Below, piece by piece: positions 1 to 10,499 of a stretch of 64,000 nt of DNA. The notes under the pieces were generated by a model. It worked only from the letters and a program-made list of their open reading frames with translations. It made no database searches and was not told the DNA's origin. Where the stretch lies: positions 111,170-175,169 of the forward strand of contig JAFKAC010000109.1 in assembly GCA_025766275.1 (NCBI GenBank), given 5' to 3'. The position numbers were made by a program, and so were the translations under genes. Source of the DNA: Lactarius indigo. Taxonomy: Eukaryota > Basidiomycota > Agaricomycetes > Russulales > Russulaceae. Position 1 is the first letter of the stretch; each line of letters begins with the position of its first letter.

Positions 1-59
1 AATACATTATTCATTCCTCATAGATGAATGAGCAAAATGATTGCACTTTGAATTACACC

Positions 60-700
60 TCGAAGCGTGAGTCAGAGTCGGTGGGGAATGGTGCCCGTCG
101 GTCAACTCGGTGGTGGCTTCTAGCTTGACGATACAATATTGACATAACCGCCAACGCATACTACGAATGGTCTCATACGCCGACGCCCGCTGGCAACCTC
201 AATCGCGTGCGGATCACCGTCTCCTTAAGCACCTGGTCATCCGCCGTGCTCCAACCTCCCATAGCCACTGGGTCTCTGGCTCATTCTGGTTAGCTTGAAA
301 CTCTGCCCGGCTCGTGACGAGCGTGTACATAGAACGCGGGTCTCTGTACCCTGAGGAGAGCAGTGTTTAGGTTTGCCACAGTTGCGAACACGTGGTTTTC
401 ATTGCCGTCTTTGGGCCAGCATTTCCCGTCTTCGTCTCTACCTCGCGCCGGTCAAGTTTTGGTCCTCTGCATTTTCTATGCATCCCCGCGGCGTGATCCC
501 TGTGATGAGCCAATTCAGTCACCGATGATGTAGGACGGAGGGTTACTGGAGATTGAGTGAGAAGTCACGCACATCCCTGGGCATCAGCTGACCCCGACTG
601 CCGCCAAATACGAACTCATGAGAGTCTAGCATCAAAAGAAGCCCCTCGAGAACCTCCGCGTCGTTCGCACAGTCGATGACCACCGTGCGTGTGCATGTGC
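60..700 (-). pseudogene. REX-type RNA exonuclease pseudogene, copy 1 (C-terminal part)
   Basis: No open frame is left. The stretch aligns by eye over most of its length with 17880-18600, the better preserved copy 3. Shared landmarks include the block around the GCACCTGG(T)CATCCGCCGTGCTC segment and the end at about 640-700, where both copies carry CGAGAACCTCCGCGTCGTTC. In copy 2 the matching part reads EHGNPDAWNGTSATA and LDAHGIVFGRLMG, typical of the tail of fungal REX1/RNH70-like exonucleases. Several stops interrupt the minus-strand reading. The exonuclease core is missing here, because otubain-like sequence begins immediately to the right. It is probably a fragment carried along by duplication of the receptor module. 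Confidence 0.5.
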
Positions 701-729
701 AGTTCCGTCTGCGAGCCCACAAATACGAC

Positions 730-1740
730 CACCATGCGCACCAGCACTAGAAGAGGTCTGCGCTACTCACCCGTTTCCCGCCCCATAACCTCGATGACGG
801 CCTCGCAAAAAAATTTCCTTCCCATCTTCGCCAAGGTCTGGGATCACGAAGGGCTCGTACTCCGGGTTTGCGCGCTTGGGAACATAACATGCACGTGACC
901 ATATAATTGGACACTGCGGAAGGTAACAACGCCAAGAAAAAAAGGGCAACGCTTATCTTTGAGGAGCCGTCCAAGCGGAACGAAGGAAACGAATTTTGTT
1001 TGTTACACACGTCTGTCATCTTGGAACACCTCGAGTAGCCGCGCGGGAATCGGCATCTGGCCACTGTTCGAGATAGGTTACGAGGGCCGATGCCTCGTAA
1101 CCCTCTTCGCCGATTGCTGTGGCGTCGAAGCCGACCTCCCAAAACTTCGGAAGGAACGCCCCGAATGTTGAGATTGGCTTCGCGACGACCGACTCCTTGC
1201 CTTCTCCATCGAGTATGCGTTCTATGTATGCAAAGGCGAGCGCTTATGTCGCCCAGTTAGTGGTGGTCAAGAAAGAGGGTAGACAGAGCCGTGCAAGGAC
1301 AAACACGTCGATAAAAACGATCGCCATCTCCACGCGAGCTTCGAACGCCCTCGTAGCCTTTGGAACGAGCTCTGTCGTCAAGGCGTCGTAGAGGAGATGG
1401 TGTTATTCTGAAGAATTTACGCATTTCCCAGCATTAATATATCTGATTCAGGTCATGGAGTTGTGCTACGGAGACGGAGAGAGCTACGGAGAGTGATGCG
1501 ATGCTCGGCACGGGGGTGGTATGGTCAGAACTAGGTCAGCACCAGAACCAACCTTCGTACACGGGCCGTGACTTCCGTGTCGTCCATGCAATCCGAATCC
1601 GTACGCAGGATCTGGGAGCTGGTGCGCACTCGGTCTCGCTTAGGGTGATTGCCCGCGACACGAAGACAATCACAGAGTTAGTGTGCGCGAGGTCATAGAT
1701 ATAATACTAGCAGCGAGAGCAGGAGTGACCTCTCTCTCAC
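730..1740 (-). pseudogene. Otubain pseudogene with catalytic Cys codon lost
   Basis: The minus strand matches the intact otubain at 38098-39228 in pieces and in changing frames. Recognisable parts are the loop RGDGDRFYR (about 1310-1335), ISTFGAFLPKFWEVGFD (about 1120-1180), SNYMV (about 890-905) and NPEYEPF (about 860). The family motif is DGDCFYR in the intact paralog. Here the cysteine codon at 1317-1319 reads CGT (Arg), so even a repaired frame would lack the nucleophile. Frameshifts split the second half into at least two frames, and a segment after the oxyanion region is missing. The 5' flank at about 1500-1740 still matches the flank of the intact gene at 39300-39480. It is a dead duplicate rather than a processed copy, since intron sequence and upstream flank are kept. 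Confidence 0.75.
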
Positions 1741-2129
1741 TTTAAGTCGCTGTCCCAAAGATAGGATCTTCGGTCTCTATGAAAATAATTTGCAACGCTA
1801 TAGACAACATCTGGATATGCTGAAATTTGCAAGAGCGTGGTTGTGCAAAATTTCGTCGGTGGCCAGTCACGACACCTCTTGCTATATACTTGACCGCCCC
1901 CTCCCCTTCCGTCGCGTATGCCATCGCTCATTCATCACCTCCGCGCTCTCCAATCGCTTCCAGCACAATAACTGCATGTATTCACCTTCTACATGTCATC
2001 ACACCCCCAAGGGTACCTCCCACAGCCCACATTACCTCCCAATAGCTGCCCGCGTCAACATTGGCCCTGCCCCCGACCGCACGTCAATCAGTAGCATAGC
2101 AACGATATATTGCACCTGGTTGTAAGGGA
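1741..2129. other. Spacer, nothing recognised
   Basis: Short open frames on both strands show no recognisable domain. The right end runs into the unknown repeated gene fragment that follows. There is no clear promoter or RNA signal. Confidence 0.3.
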
Positions 2130-2770
2130 ACGCGTTGCCGACGATGTCCAACACGTGCATTTACGTTTCACTCTCACCGGCGCAGATGTTGGGAGAGATG
2201 TCCACGCGCACGACCTGCCGCCAGAAGGCTGTCGGCTGCTTCGCCAAGTCCAGCTTACATAGACTGAGGGAATCGTGGTCTCCGACGAGCCACGCTACAC
2301 TGGCGCGCATCACATCCACGTCAAGGCTCTGCGCGGAGAAAAGGTACTTGCAGTGCTGCGTGCGTGCGGAGAATGAAGACGCTACCGGTACCTAAGCATA
2401 GGCGCTTATCGACAACAGCAGGATAGCGCTGGCAGGCACCGGGTGCCCCATTTCGGCACTGTTGACGTGGACGCCTCGTTGTCGTTGAGAACATTGCCCC
2501 CGGAGCGTCCCCGCTCACGCCAGACGCTTTTGCCGGCTCAGGGAGTTGCCTGCTCGAGCTGGCCGTGTACAGGCCCACCACCTAACCCGCGGCGCTGATG
2601 CTACGAGCCATGTGCATACTGTCTGCAGCATACAGCGCTCCTTACCGCGGCCCTCCAGAGTCCAGTGTGCAGTCCGGGTCGAGATGCGCCTTGGAGGGCG
2701 TAGCGAAGAGCACACCCTCAACGGTCGGGAGCAGTTGCCTGGCACGCGATCCCGCCGTAGTCCACGCTGG
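2130..2770 (-). pseudogene. Unrecognised duplicated gene fragment, copy A
   Basis: I do not recognise the gene. The minus strand keeps a readable stretch, around KLDLAKQPTAFWRQVVRVD and ISPNICAGES (about 2180-2290), preceded by YLFSAQS and DVMRASVAWLVGDHD. The block around 2340-2600 resembles 12300-12560 (copy B): both carry GGAGAAAAGGTACTT and a run like ACAAGCCCAC(G)ACCT. Frames change between blocks, so both look like remains of one ancestral gene. The conserved readable stretches argue for a real protein-coding ancestor. A search with the copy A peptide would name the family. Confidence 0.4.
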
Positions 2771-3880
2771 GGTAACTGAACTTGAGCGCGATCTTGCGCA
2801 TCGAGTATGCGGAAATGTCGGGTTCGTGCCTCAATTTGGAGCTTTCCGGGGGCTATTTTTGGATCTCGATCTGGACAGCGACGATGAGGTCAACGACGAT
2901 GGTGACGATATTAGTAGGAGTGCAGGTGGCTGGGTGGGAAAAGTTGGAGTTAGAGTTGTAGAGTATCAGGTGACCCCATTACTAGTCCTTTGAGATGCGT
3001 AATGGGTCCAAAGCAGTCTGAAACTTGTGACGCCCATGGAAGCTCCTGGGGGGGATGATGACGAGTCGTAGTGCACAGACGGATTAAGTTTCGAAGAAGG
3101 TATAGTCTGCAGGTACGTTGTGAGTATTTTAACCTAGATTGCATTCGAAAGCCAAGTGGAAAGCGGGGGCCGAGGGCGGAGGCGCCAGAGAAAGTGACCA
3201 ACTCACGAAGAGGTTAGTTGCCAGGCTTCCAAAGTCCCGAAGAGAGTGGGATGTGGTTTGAGGATGGGGATGGCATGCCCTTGTAAAAAGCGAGAGCATC
3301 GGATCGTTGGGCCAACGTTCAACCCTAGTCACCGTGACAGTCACCGTGCATCAGAATTCTTCGGGCCGCGGGTATAACGTCCAGCGGCCCGCTGGCAAAT
3401 GTAGGCTCACCAACTCTTTATCAACTCTCGAACACCGGTTCTCTGGCAGGTAGAGGGGATATTGAACCCCAACCTTCATCATGATCGAGTTTCTTGCTCT
3501 GTGTATGGCCGAGAATAAGTTGCACACCGACACCATATAACCAGGCACCTTCAAGCTTACTACTTACGGGAAAGCCCACGGAGGGATATCAATCCCCCGA
3601 GGGAAATGTAACTCCATGCCTGGCCTTCATCGACTCACTTCCAGTGGCCCTTCCCACCTACTGGCAGTCACGACTCCACCTCGGAAGGTGAACCCCCTCG
3701 TTCCCGGTTAAGAAGTACTTCCTTATTCCGCTCGCTCTCCAAGCCTTTCTAGTACTGAGCTATACTAGACCCGCCGCGTACCAGTCCCCTTCTCCCCCAC
3801 TGCTCCTTCTAGCAGGCTAATAAGCGACCCGTAACGAGTCTAAACTATCGTCAAAGCGTGACTGGGATCATTGGGCGACT
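2771..3880. other. Gene-poor spacer
   Basis: Both strands carry only short frames without recognisable motifs. No repeat or RNA gene is evident. The right end probably holds the decayed 5' part of the H2A.Z copy that follows. Confidence 0.3.
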
Positions 3881-3889
3881 TCCACATCA

Positions 3890-4994
3890 ATACAGACGTT
3901 CCCCATGTGCGTACACGTGTAAAAGCGGAAAAAACAAAGCAGCCAATCCTCCCTCAGCCGACGCCAAAATCTTCCAGACCGCAGCGCGAAACCCCGCCTT
4001 CAGGTCTGCCTCTTTCCACCAATCCCGTGCGCTCCGCCCTATCTGCTGATTGGTATTTTTACGGTCGTGGTTCTGGTTCAAGTTCCTGTTGGACATATCT
4101 GTAGATACTTGAAACAGCCCACGTTTGCATCGAAAGCAACAGATTCCACCTCGGCTTACCTTGTCTTTGTGGGTAGCTTACCTTGGCTTATTGAGGATGC
4201 ATGCCCGTGCCGTGCCGAACGAGGAGGGCAAGGGGGTAGCACGAACGTTCGCCACGAACTGCACAGGAGAGGGCGCGAAGAAAAAACATTGTGATTAGGG
4301 AACGAGCAGGTGTGCTGGGAGCTACTAAGAGCGAGAGGGAATGCGGGGCGGTAAACGATTAAATATGAGGGTCCATGAGCTAGTAGAGACCGGGTGGGAG
4401 CACGAAGTGCTTCTCGATCGAAAAAATTGGCGGTTTGTATCCGAGTCGAAGTCGCGACGGGCGGGTGGGAAGCCCCCCGGAGCGCGCTGACGTGCGAGAA
4501 ACAAAACCCGCTTCTTGATCGATCCTTTGGCGGTTTAACTTCTAGAGCGTGGCGGGCGGGCGAAAACAAAAGAGTTACGGTTCTTTGAACCGGTTGAGAA
4601 AATAGATGGGCAGGTGGCGGCACGGAAGAAAGGGATGGGCCACGTGCCGCCCTGTGTGCTCGCACAAAGACTATGCTCTAAGCCTGCTCTTTTTCCTCAC
4701 TCCGCCTCAGACCCGCTAAATACCTCACGGTCGAAGTCTTAGAGCTAGGAGGTGCTTTGCGTGCTCTCCCATTCACCTTTCTCTCCCTTGCACTTACGCC
4801 TCTTGTGGTAAAGGCAATGGGTTGAAAGATCTTTGCGTCAAGCATATATATCACCACGGTACCTTCAAACTGGCCTGGCAGACGAAGAACCCAATACGCT
4901 CGTACGAGCGATAATCGCCAGGGATACCCTGTCGTTCATCCAGAAGGGCCTGACTGGTTTCAAGGTTGAGGAAGCGGAAGTGGCACCTGCGTAA
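3890..4994 (+). pseudogene. HTZ1: Histone H2A.Z pseudogene, copy 1
   Basis: Three separated pieces match the H2A.Z fold in order. LQVPVGHICRYLK near 4080-4115 corresponds to the family LQFPVGRIHRYLK. AKYLTVEVLELGG near 4700-4745 corresponds to the alpha-2/alpha-3 region (LEYLTAEVLELAGN). KDLCVKHIYHHGTFKLA near 4828-4878 shifts frame into DEEPNTLVRAIIA and SFIQKGLTG, ending at a stop at 4992-4994. A second frame shift and a roughly 540-bp gap between the first two pieces rule out a working histone. It is oriented toward the 3' end of NLR1. A second decayed copy sits at the same position before NLR4 (31780-32250). Confidence 0.75.
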
Positions 4995-5250
4995 TGTGCG
5001 CAATGGTGATTTCATGTTCCCTCATGGTCAAAGGTAGGCTAAAGCCCGGGACATATGTCGAAAATGACGACACTCATGGTAATACCCGGCACCGTATTGT
5101 ACACAAAATGATGGCATGAATTACATGTCCGCACGACTGGAATTAGGAAGGACGGCGCGTATTCTACACGATATCATTACACAAATACAATGGATTTCGG
5201 TGAGACTCTGTACTGAGAGTCAATATATGATAAATAAGCAGGGAAATCGT

Positions 5251-5257
5251 CACTTAC
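5251..5257 (-). other. Possible 3'-UTR 5' splice site of NLR1
   Basis: The minus strand reads GTAAGTG about 40 nt after the NLR1 stop. The same site is found after NLR2 (12859-12865, GTAAGTG) and, as GTGAGCG, after NLR4 (about 32691-32697). The acceptor was not located. Confidence 0.35.
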
Positions 5258-5296
5258 GACAAGTCAAGCACAGATATTATTTCCCGTCTCCTTAAT

Positions 5297-8200
5297 TTAT
5301 TCCGCTGCATGCACAGAGAGCAATTGAACAATTTCCTGTTGTTTTGGGCCACGGGCTACCTCAGACGCGGTCTTTCCGCTGAGGTTGCGCACGTGCACGT
5401 CCGCACTGTATCCCAGCAAGAGCCGCACGACGTCTGGGTTTCCTTCTTGTCGACCCTCTGATGCTCGATGCAATGGGGTTGATCCCTCACTGTTCAAAGA
5501 ATTGACCTCTGCGTTGCGCTCGAGTAGTATTCGAGCAACTTCGAGGTGACCTTTGGTCGCTGCCAAGTGCAATGGAGTGTCTCCGTTGTTGTCGTGCGCA
5601 TGCGCGTCCGCGTTATGGCCCAATAAAAACCGCACAACATCAGGGTTCCCATCCCATGATGCAATGAGAAGTGCGGTAACTCCAAAGTCGTCTCGGGCAT
5701 TGACCCCCGCATCGCGCTCAAGTAGAACCCGAGCAACCTCGAGGCGGCCACTATGCACCATGTAATGGAGTGGACTCTTTCCCTTGTTGTTGCGGACACG
5801 CGCATCCGCATTGTGGTCCAGCAATAGCTTCACAATAATAGCGTATCCACTTGATGATGCGCAGAAAATTGGGGTATCTCCGTGATCATTAAGAGCATTG
5901 ACCTCCGCGTTGCGCTCAAGTAGTACCCGAGCAACTTCGAGGTGACCGCGATATGCCGCGTAATGCAGTGGAGTGTTTCCGTTCTTGTAGCGGACATGCA
6001 CATCCGCATTGTGGTCCAGCAATAATTGCACGACATCAGGGTATCCACCCGACGACGCACAAAGAAGTGGGGTATCTTCGTCGTTACTCTTAGAATCGAC
6101 CTCTACATTGCGTTCGAGTAGTGACTTGGCAACTTCAAGGCAACCGCGTAATGATGCGTAATGCAGTGGAGTGTTTCCGTTGTTGTCGCGGACATGTACA
6201 TCCGCGTTGTGGTTCAGCAATAACCGCAAAAAAGGGAAAACAGAAGTGTTATAATTCGCCAAAGCGCAGACAAATGGGGTACATCCGTCTTCATCTCGGG
6301 AATTGACCTCCACATTGCGCTCGAGTAGTAGCCGAGTAACATTGAGGTAACCGTTGACCGCCGCGCAATGTAGTGGAGTCTTTCCTTTGTTGTTGCGAAC
6401 GTGCGCATCCGCATTATGGTTCAACAATAATCGCACAACATCAGGGTATCCATATCCAGCCCACTGGCACGATGCGACGAGAAGTGGGGTATCTCCGGCG
6501 CGATCCCGGGCATTGACCTCTGCGTTGCACTCGAGTAATATTCTGGAAACCCCGACATGTCCGCCAGCAGCCGCCAAATGCAGCGGAGTCCTGCCGTCCA
6601 GAGCCCGAGCGTTCACCTCCGCGCCGTGGTTGAGCAGCCACTTTCCAGCCTCAAGACGTCCCTCTCGGGAAGCGAGGTGCAGTGGAGTTAAGTTGTATGC
6701 GGAGCATGAATTTACGTCGGCACCATGCGCAAGCAGCACTTGAGAAACCCCAATATGCCCCCCAAGCACGGATGCATGCAACGGAGTCCCATGTCGACCA
6801 CCCAAATTATTTACTGGTTGCGGATACTTCATTATTAGGTGTTCCATTAGACCGCGGAACCCTCTCTCTGCAGCGAAGTATAAAGGAGCTGCTGAAAGTA
6901 GCGTAGGAGGGCTGGAATCCGTCAAAAGATCGTGCCGTCGTTGTATTCGGACCCATGCTGAAAAATGTGGCTTGTCCATGTCAAAGAAACAATCCATTGC
7001 GTCCTTTATTTGTAATTCCACACTCTCGACCTTGGCATGCCCATCCCAATATGCTGAAGCATATTGAACAAGAGGGATCTTCTCGACGTCGTCTTTGTCG
7101 GTGTGATCGTCCAGGTTGAGTAAGACGCCGAGACAAGCCTGGGCAAGAATCGCGTGGGAAGGTTCAATGGCAATATGGAACCGGGACACCTCTTCCATGC
7201 AACTCGAGAGGCGCTCCGATGTCAGGAATTCTTTCACCGAGAAGTGGGAGAACTGAACAACACGAGAGCCATATTCGAGGACTACGGAAACCAAACTGGA
7301 ACAGGCTGACAGCACCGCGTCTTCTCGGTCTTCCCAGCGCCAATCAGCGTTCAATTTTGGGATCCCCCCTGTGCTGTAGTCGAACGCGAGCACTTCCGCG
7401 AGCTCCTCGACTCGGAGCGGACGACTGGCTACTACGAGGCATTGCAAAAGTCGATACGCGTGCTCCCGGTTCGCGTTATTGATCTCCTTCAAAATGCGCT
7501 TGTATGTCTCGTCGAGTGATTTGGGCAATTCGCCGAGAACACGACGGAGATTGGTCGGGAAACAGTGTCGCAGAACCTCCAATTGACAGAAAGCCCATCG
7601 GAACCTGTTTCAAAACATAAGACAACGGTAAGACCGTAATCAGTCCAAGATCCACTTACATTCCATCTGCTTTCTTTGTTAGTTCCTCAATGACCATCTC
7701 CTTATCTCCGTCTCGCCATCTCTTCATCTTTTTGTCCGAGCGAACGACAGAAGTGACGTAATGGTTAATGTCCTGCCTCTGTCCGCTTTCGTTATGGAGG
7801 GATACTTGCTGAGTTGCCAAAGACCCAAGCACCGTACGAATGTCGAACTCCGGACGACTCGTCACACATAGACGTAGATTTGGGCGGTGGAGCTCGACAA
7901 GTTCTTTCACCAGCTCGAGGGCCTCTTCACGCGACGATGGAATGCCCAAATCGTTGGGACACTCGTCGAGAGCATCCATGACCAGATAGATAGGCACTTG
8001 TCCCGCCATCCCGAGCATACCCTTGAGGCACTCCGCAAGCGAGTCTACAGTCGGCTGTTCCGATCCCCGTTTGTGTGCGGAATAAAAGGAGAAAAGAGCG
8101 TCGCAGAATACATCTGATTGATCAGAAAGTTGGACAAGGAGGGACGATAACAAAGCACGTGAGTCCTGTTTTGTTGTATCCTTAAAATCGAAGTAAAAAT

Positions 8201-9737
8201 AGGCCAAGAGAGCCGATCCGGCATTGGACAGCGATTTGATATCCCGGATGATCACGGAGCTTGTTGACCAAATAAGTTCGATTAGGACGCAACCGGCGGG
8301 GGATAACTCACCTAAGAATACTCTTCCCGGAGCCAGCTATCGATCCAGGAGTCGTTAGTGGTAATTAAGACTCGGACGGTGATGGAATAGTACGTTTTCC
8401 GTGAATCCATAACAGGGAGCCAGATGTTTTCCAATTTGCAAGGGTGGTTCCTTCCGTGCACCAAGCTGCCGTACCCTCATGATGGGCGCCAGATGCGGTG
8501 TTGTAATTGACAGATGGATCTGGTGGAGCGATCCATTTTCGAAGTTTTTCGCGTAACTCGTTCTCTGTCATGGATGTCAAGTTCTCATGATCGACGGCGA
8601 TGAGATCAGTAGATGACGAACGATTTGAGTTTGTAACTTGATTGACGACTAGTTGAATCGCTACTCCGGTCTCCTTTAAACCTAAGCGGGCAATGGGTTG
8701 AAGATAGATTCGGAGCCGGTCAATGGAGGTATAACTCGCCTTGAATGACCGAACCAACTTTATGGTCGACGAGCTGTACGTTGCTGGCGACGGTCCGGAC
8801 CTTGTCGTCGACACCATCTACTTTCATATCAACAGCCTGCACCCTTTCGTCGACGCCTTCGACCTTATCGTCCACGTCCTTGACCTTGTCATCCACGCCC
8901 TTAACCTTGTCATCGATGCCGCGGGTGATCGCGAGGGCTTCTGCTGCTGCCATCCGAGCCTCCTCTTGCGTCAAAGCGTCGAGCCGCCGAAGCGCGTCCT
9001 CCACATCCGTCCTTCCAATCAGCTTCTTCAGATATTTCTCTGCATGAAGCATGAATGTTGATATTGGGTATGTATCAACCAGGAATGACATACTGGTTCG
9101 TCCCTGCCCGATCTCCTTCGTCACAATCCCAAGGATCGAGAGTACCTCAACCATGATCTTTACGATAATGTCCGTCATAGCCGCCGTCGGCCGAACCTCG
9201 ATATATTTTTCGAGCCGCTTAAAGAAGTATTCCAACCGGCCAAACAGGTCCACAACAGCATTTTCGCTAGCGCGGACGTCCTTGACGGCCTAAAAGTCAG
9301 AGGTGTTACTAACAGATACACGTCGGGTCAGGAAAGGCTCGCCTGGAGGAGGACGCCAATCCCAGCAAAGATCGCATTCGAGGGCGGGAATATCTGTCGT
9401 CATACACATCAGATGGTAGATCTCGAGCGGTTCAAGGTCTCGGAATTACCAGTCCAACACCGTTACCGAGGGTCGCAGAGAACGCGTACAGGACATTGAC
9501 AGTGGGATCGAGCCACTTTGTCCACTTTTCGTCGGTAGTATGAGATCGATCAAACGTCTGGACTTGAGTACGAAGCACGGCGAGGATTGCGACGGGAGAG
9601 TCGCAAGACTGTAGCTGGGCGGCTAGGGGATGGGAGGTGATGTCCCGTTTTGTCTGCTTTTTGTATGCTTCCAAAGCAGCTGTAAAGATTGCCTCAAAGC
9701 TTGTGGAAGATGTAGAGGTGGACGGAACTTGGGACAT
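5297..9737 (-). CDS. NLR1: Goodbye-NACHT-ankyrin receptor (STAND/NLR family)
   Basis: Predicted intracellular NOD-like receptor of 1351 residues. Exons (minus): 9737-9450, 9393-9343, 9289-9094, 9039-8740, 8681-8394, 8336-8312, 8259-7660, 7604-5297; the summed length keeps frame. Residues 1-215 form the fungal Goodbye domain (TAAMTDIIVKIMVEVLSILG, LTQEEARMAAAEA). About 220-278 is a heptad coiled coil (VDDKVKD type). The P-loop GKPGSGKSIL lies near 373-382, Walker B LVMDALDECP near 474-483, and SRPEFDI near 515. A winged-helix region (ELPKSLDETYKRIL) follows, then about 15 ankyrin repeats from about 822 to the end. Start: MSQVPST, conserved in all copies. Introns 2 and 4 use GC donors where the paralogs use GT. 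It lacks the atypical ankyrin block found in NLR2-4. The ligand is unknown. Confidence 0.85.
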
Positions 9738-9850
9738 AGCGCTAGTTGAGGGAACCCAGTTAGATGCTTAGGGGGTAATGAGATTGTCGCAAGGGTACTA
9801 CTGATTCACGCCAGTACAAAATTACTACTGGGACGCCTCGTGTACGGCTG

Positions 9851-9872
9851 ATAGACGCCCAGATATTCCCAG
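9851..9872 (-). promoter_or_regulatory. Conserved upstream element of NLR1
   Basis: The + strand ATAGACGCCCAGATATTCCC block lies about 115-135 nt before the start codon. A near-identical block occurs at a similar distance before NLR2 (17745-17767) and NLR3 (26879-26901). It stands out against poorly conserved flanks, so it may be a core-promoter or activator site. Function is inferred only. Confidence 0.4.
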
Positions 9873-10499
9873 GAGCCAGCCACTATGATAGCTTGGACAC
9901 GGACACACAATAGCTTGAATATTCAACCCGAGATGAGATACGCAGTGACATATAGATTCGTTGATCGCTCCAACCTGAGGCCTGGGACCAGGTGTGAGCA
10001 GAGGCTACGAGAATCGAATCCTACGACGGACTCGGAGGAACCTACATCAAGACCCCGGGCCGTCTTTGCGCGCTGCGTGCTACAGTACTTGCGCGCCACT
10101 TGCGCGCCAGCCAAGAAGGCAGCTGACCTTATAGCACGTGCGCCCTTTGGCAGCTATTTTGGAAACCGTACAGTACGGTTTCAAAATAGTTGGGATGCGT
10201 GCTCCGAAAGGTACGATTTTACGAGTGCGGGATCGACCGGCGTGATGCGCCTGGACCACTACCGGTTCGAGATTCTCCAGCGTGCTACTGTATAGATTCT
10301 TCTCCGGTCAAGTAGGGGGCCGATTCTGCCCTTCATTTTTTCTAGTTTGAGATAAATGGTTCTTGATCATGAGTGCCTGGTATCCAGTATAAATTCACCG
10401 GACGTGACCTTGAAGCTTGAAGCTTGAAGACCCGGAAACACACCACGCGATGAGTACGACCCACGGGCCTTAGATCCCACGAGTGAATGAGTAAAAAAT
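9873..10499. other. Spacer upstream of NLR1
   Basis: No gene is recognised. The stretch includes the palindrome at 10154-10189. A pair of GGTTCGA-like words (about 10010 reversed, 10264) resembles tRNA B boxes, but no cloverleaf could be folded by eye. Confidence 0.3.
10154..10189. repeat. 36-nt near-perfect palindrome
   Basis: CTATTTTGGAAACCGTAC is followed by A and GTACGGTTTCAAAATAG. The arms pair over 17 bp with one bulged G. It could form a hairpin or cruciform, or be a dimeric protein-binding site or a transposon relic. Confidence 0.7.

Noticed and set aside
8741..9061. Long plus-strand frames opposite receptor exon 4 (also at 16737 and 36558)
   Set aside because: They are antisense shadows of the heptad repeat; conserved splice sites and phases fit only the minus strand.
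10000..10290. Possible tRNA or SINE from GGTTCGA-like words
   Set aside because: No acceptor stem, A box or cloverleaf could be matched.
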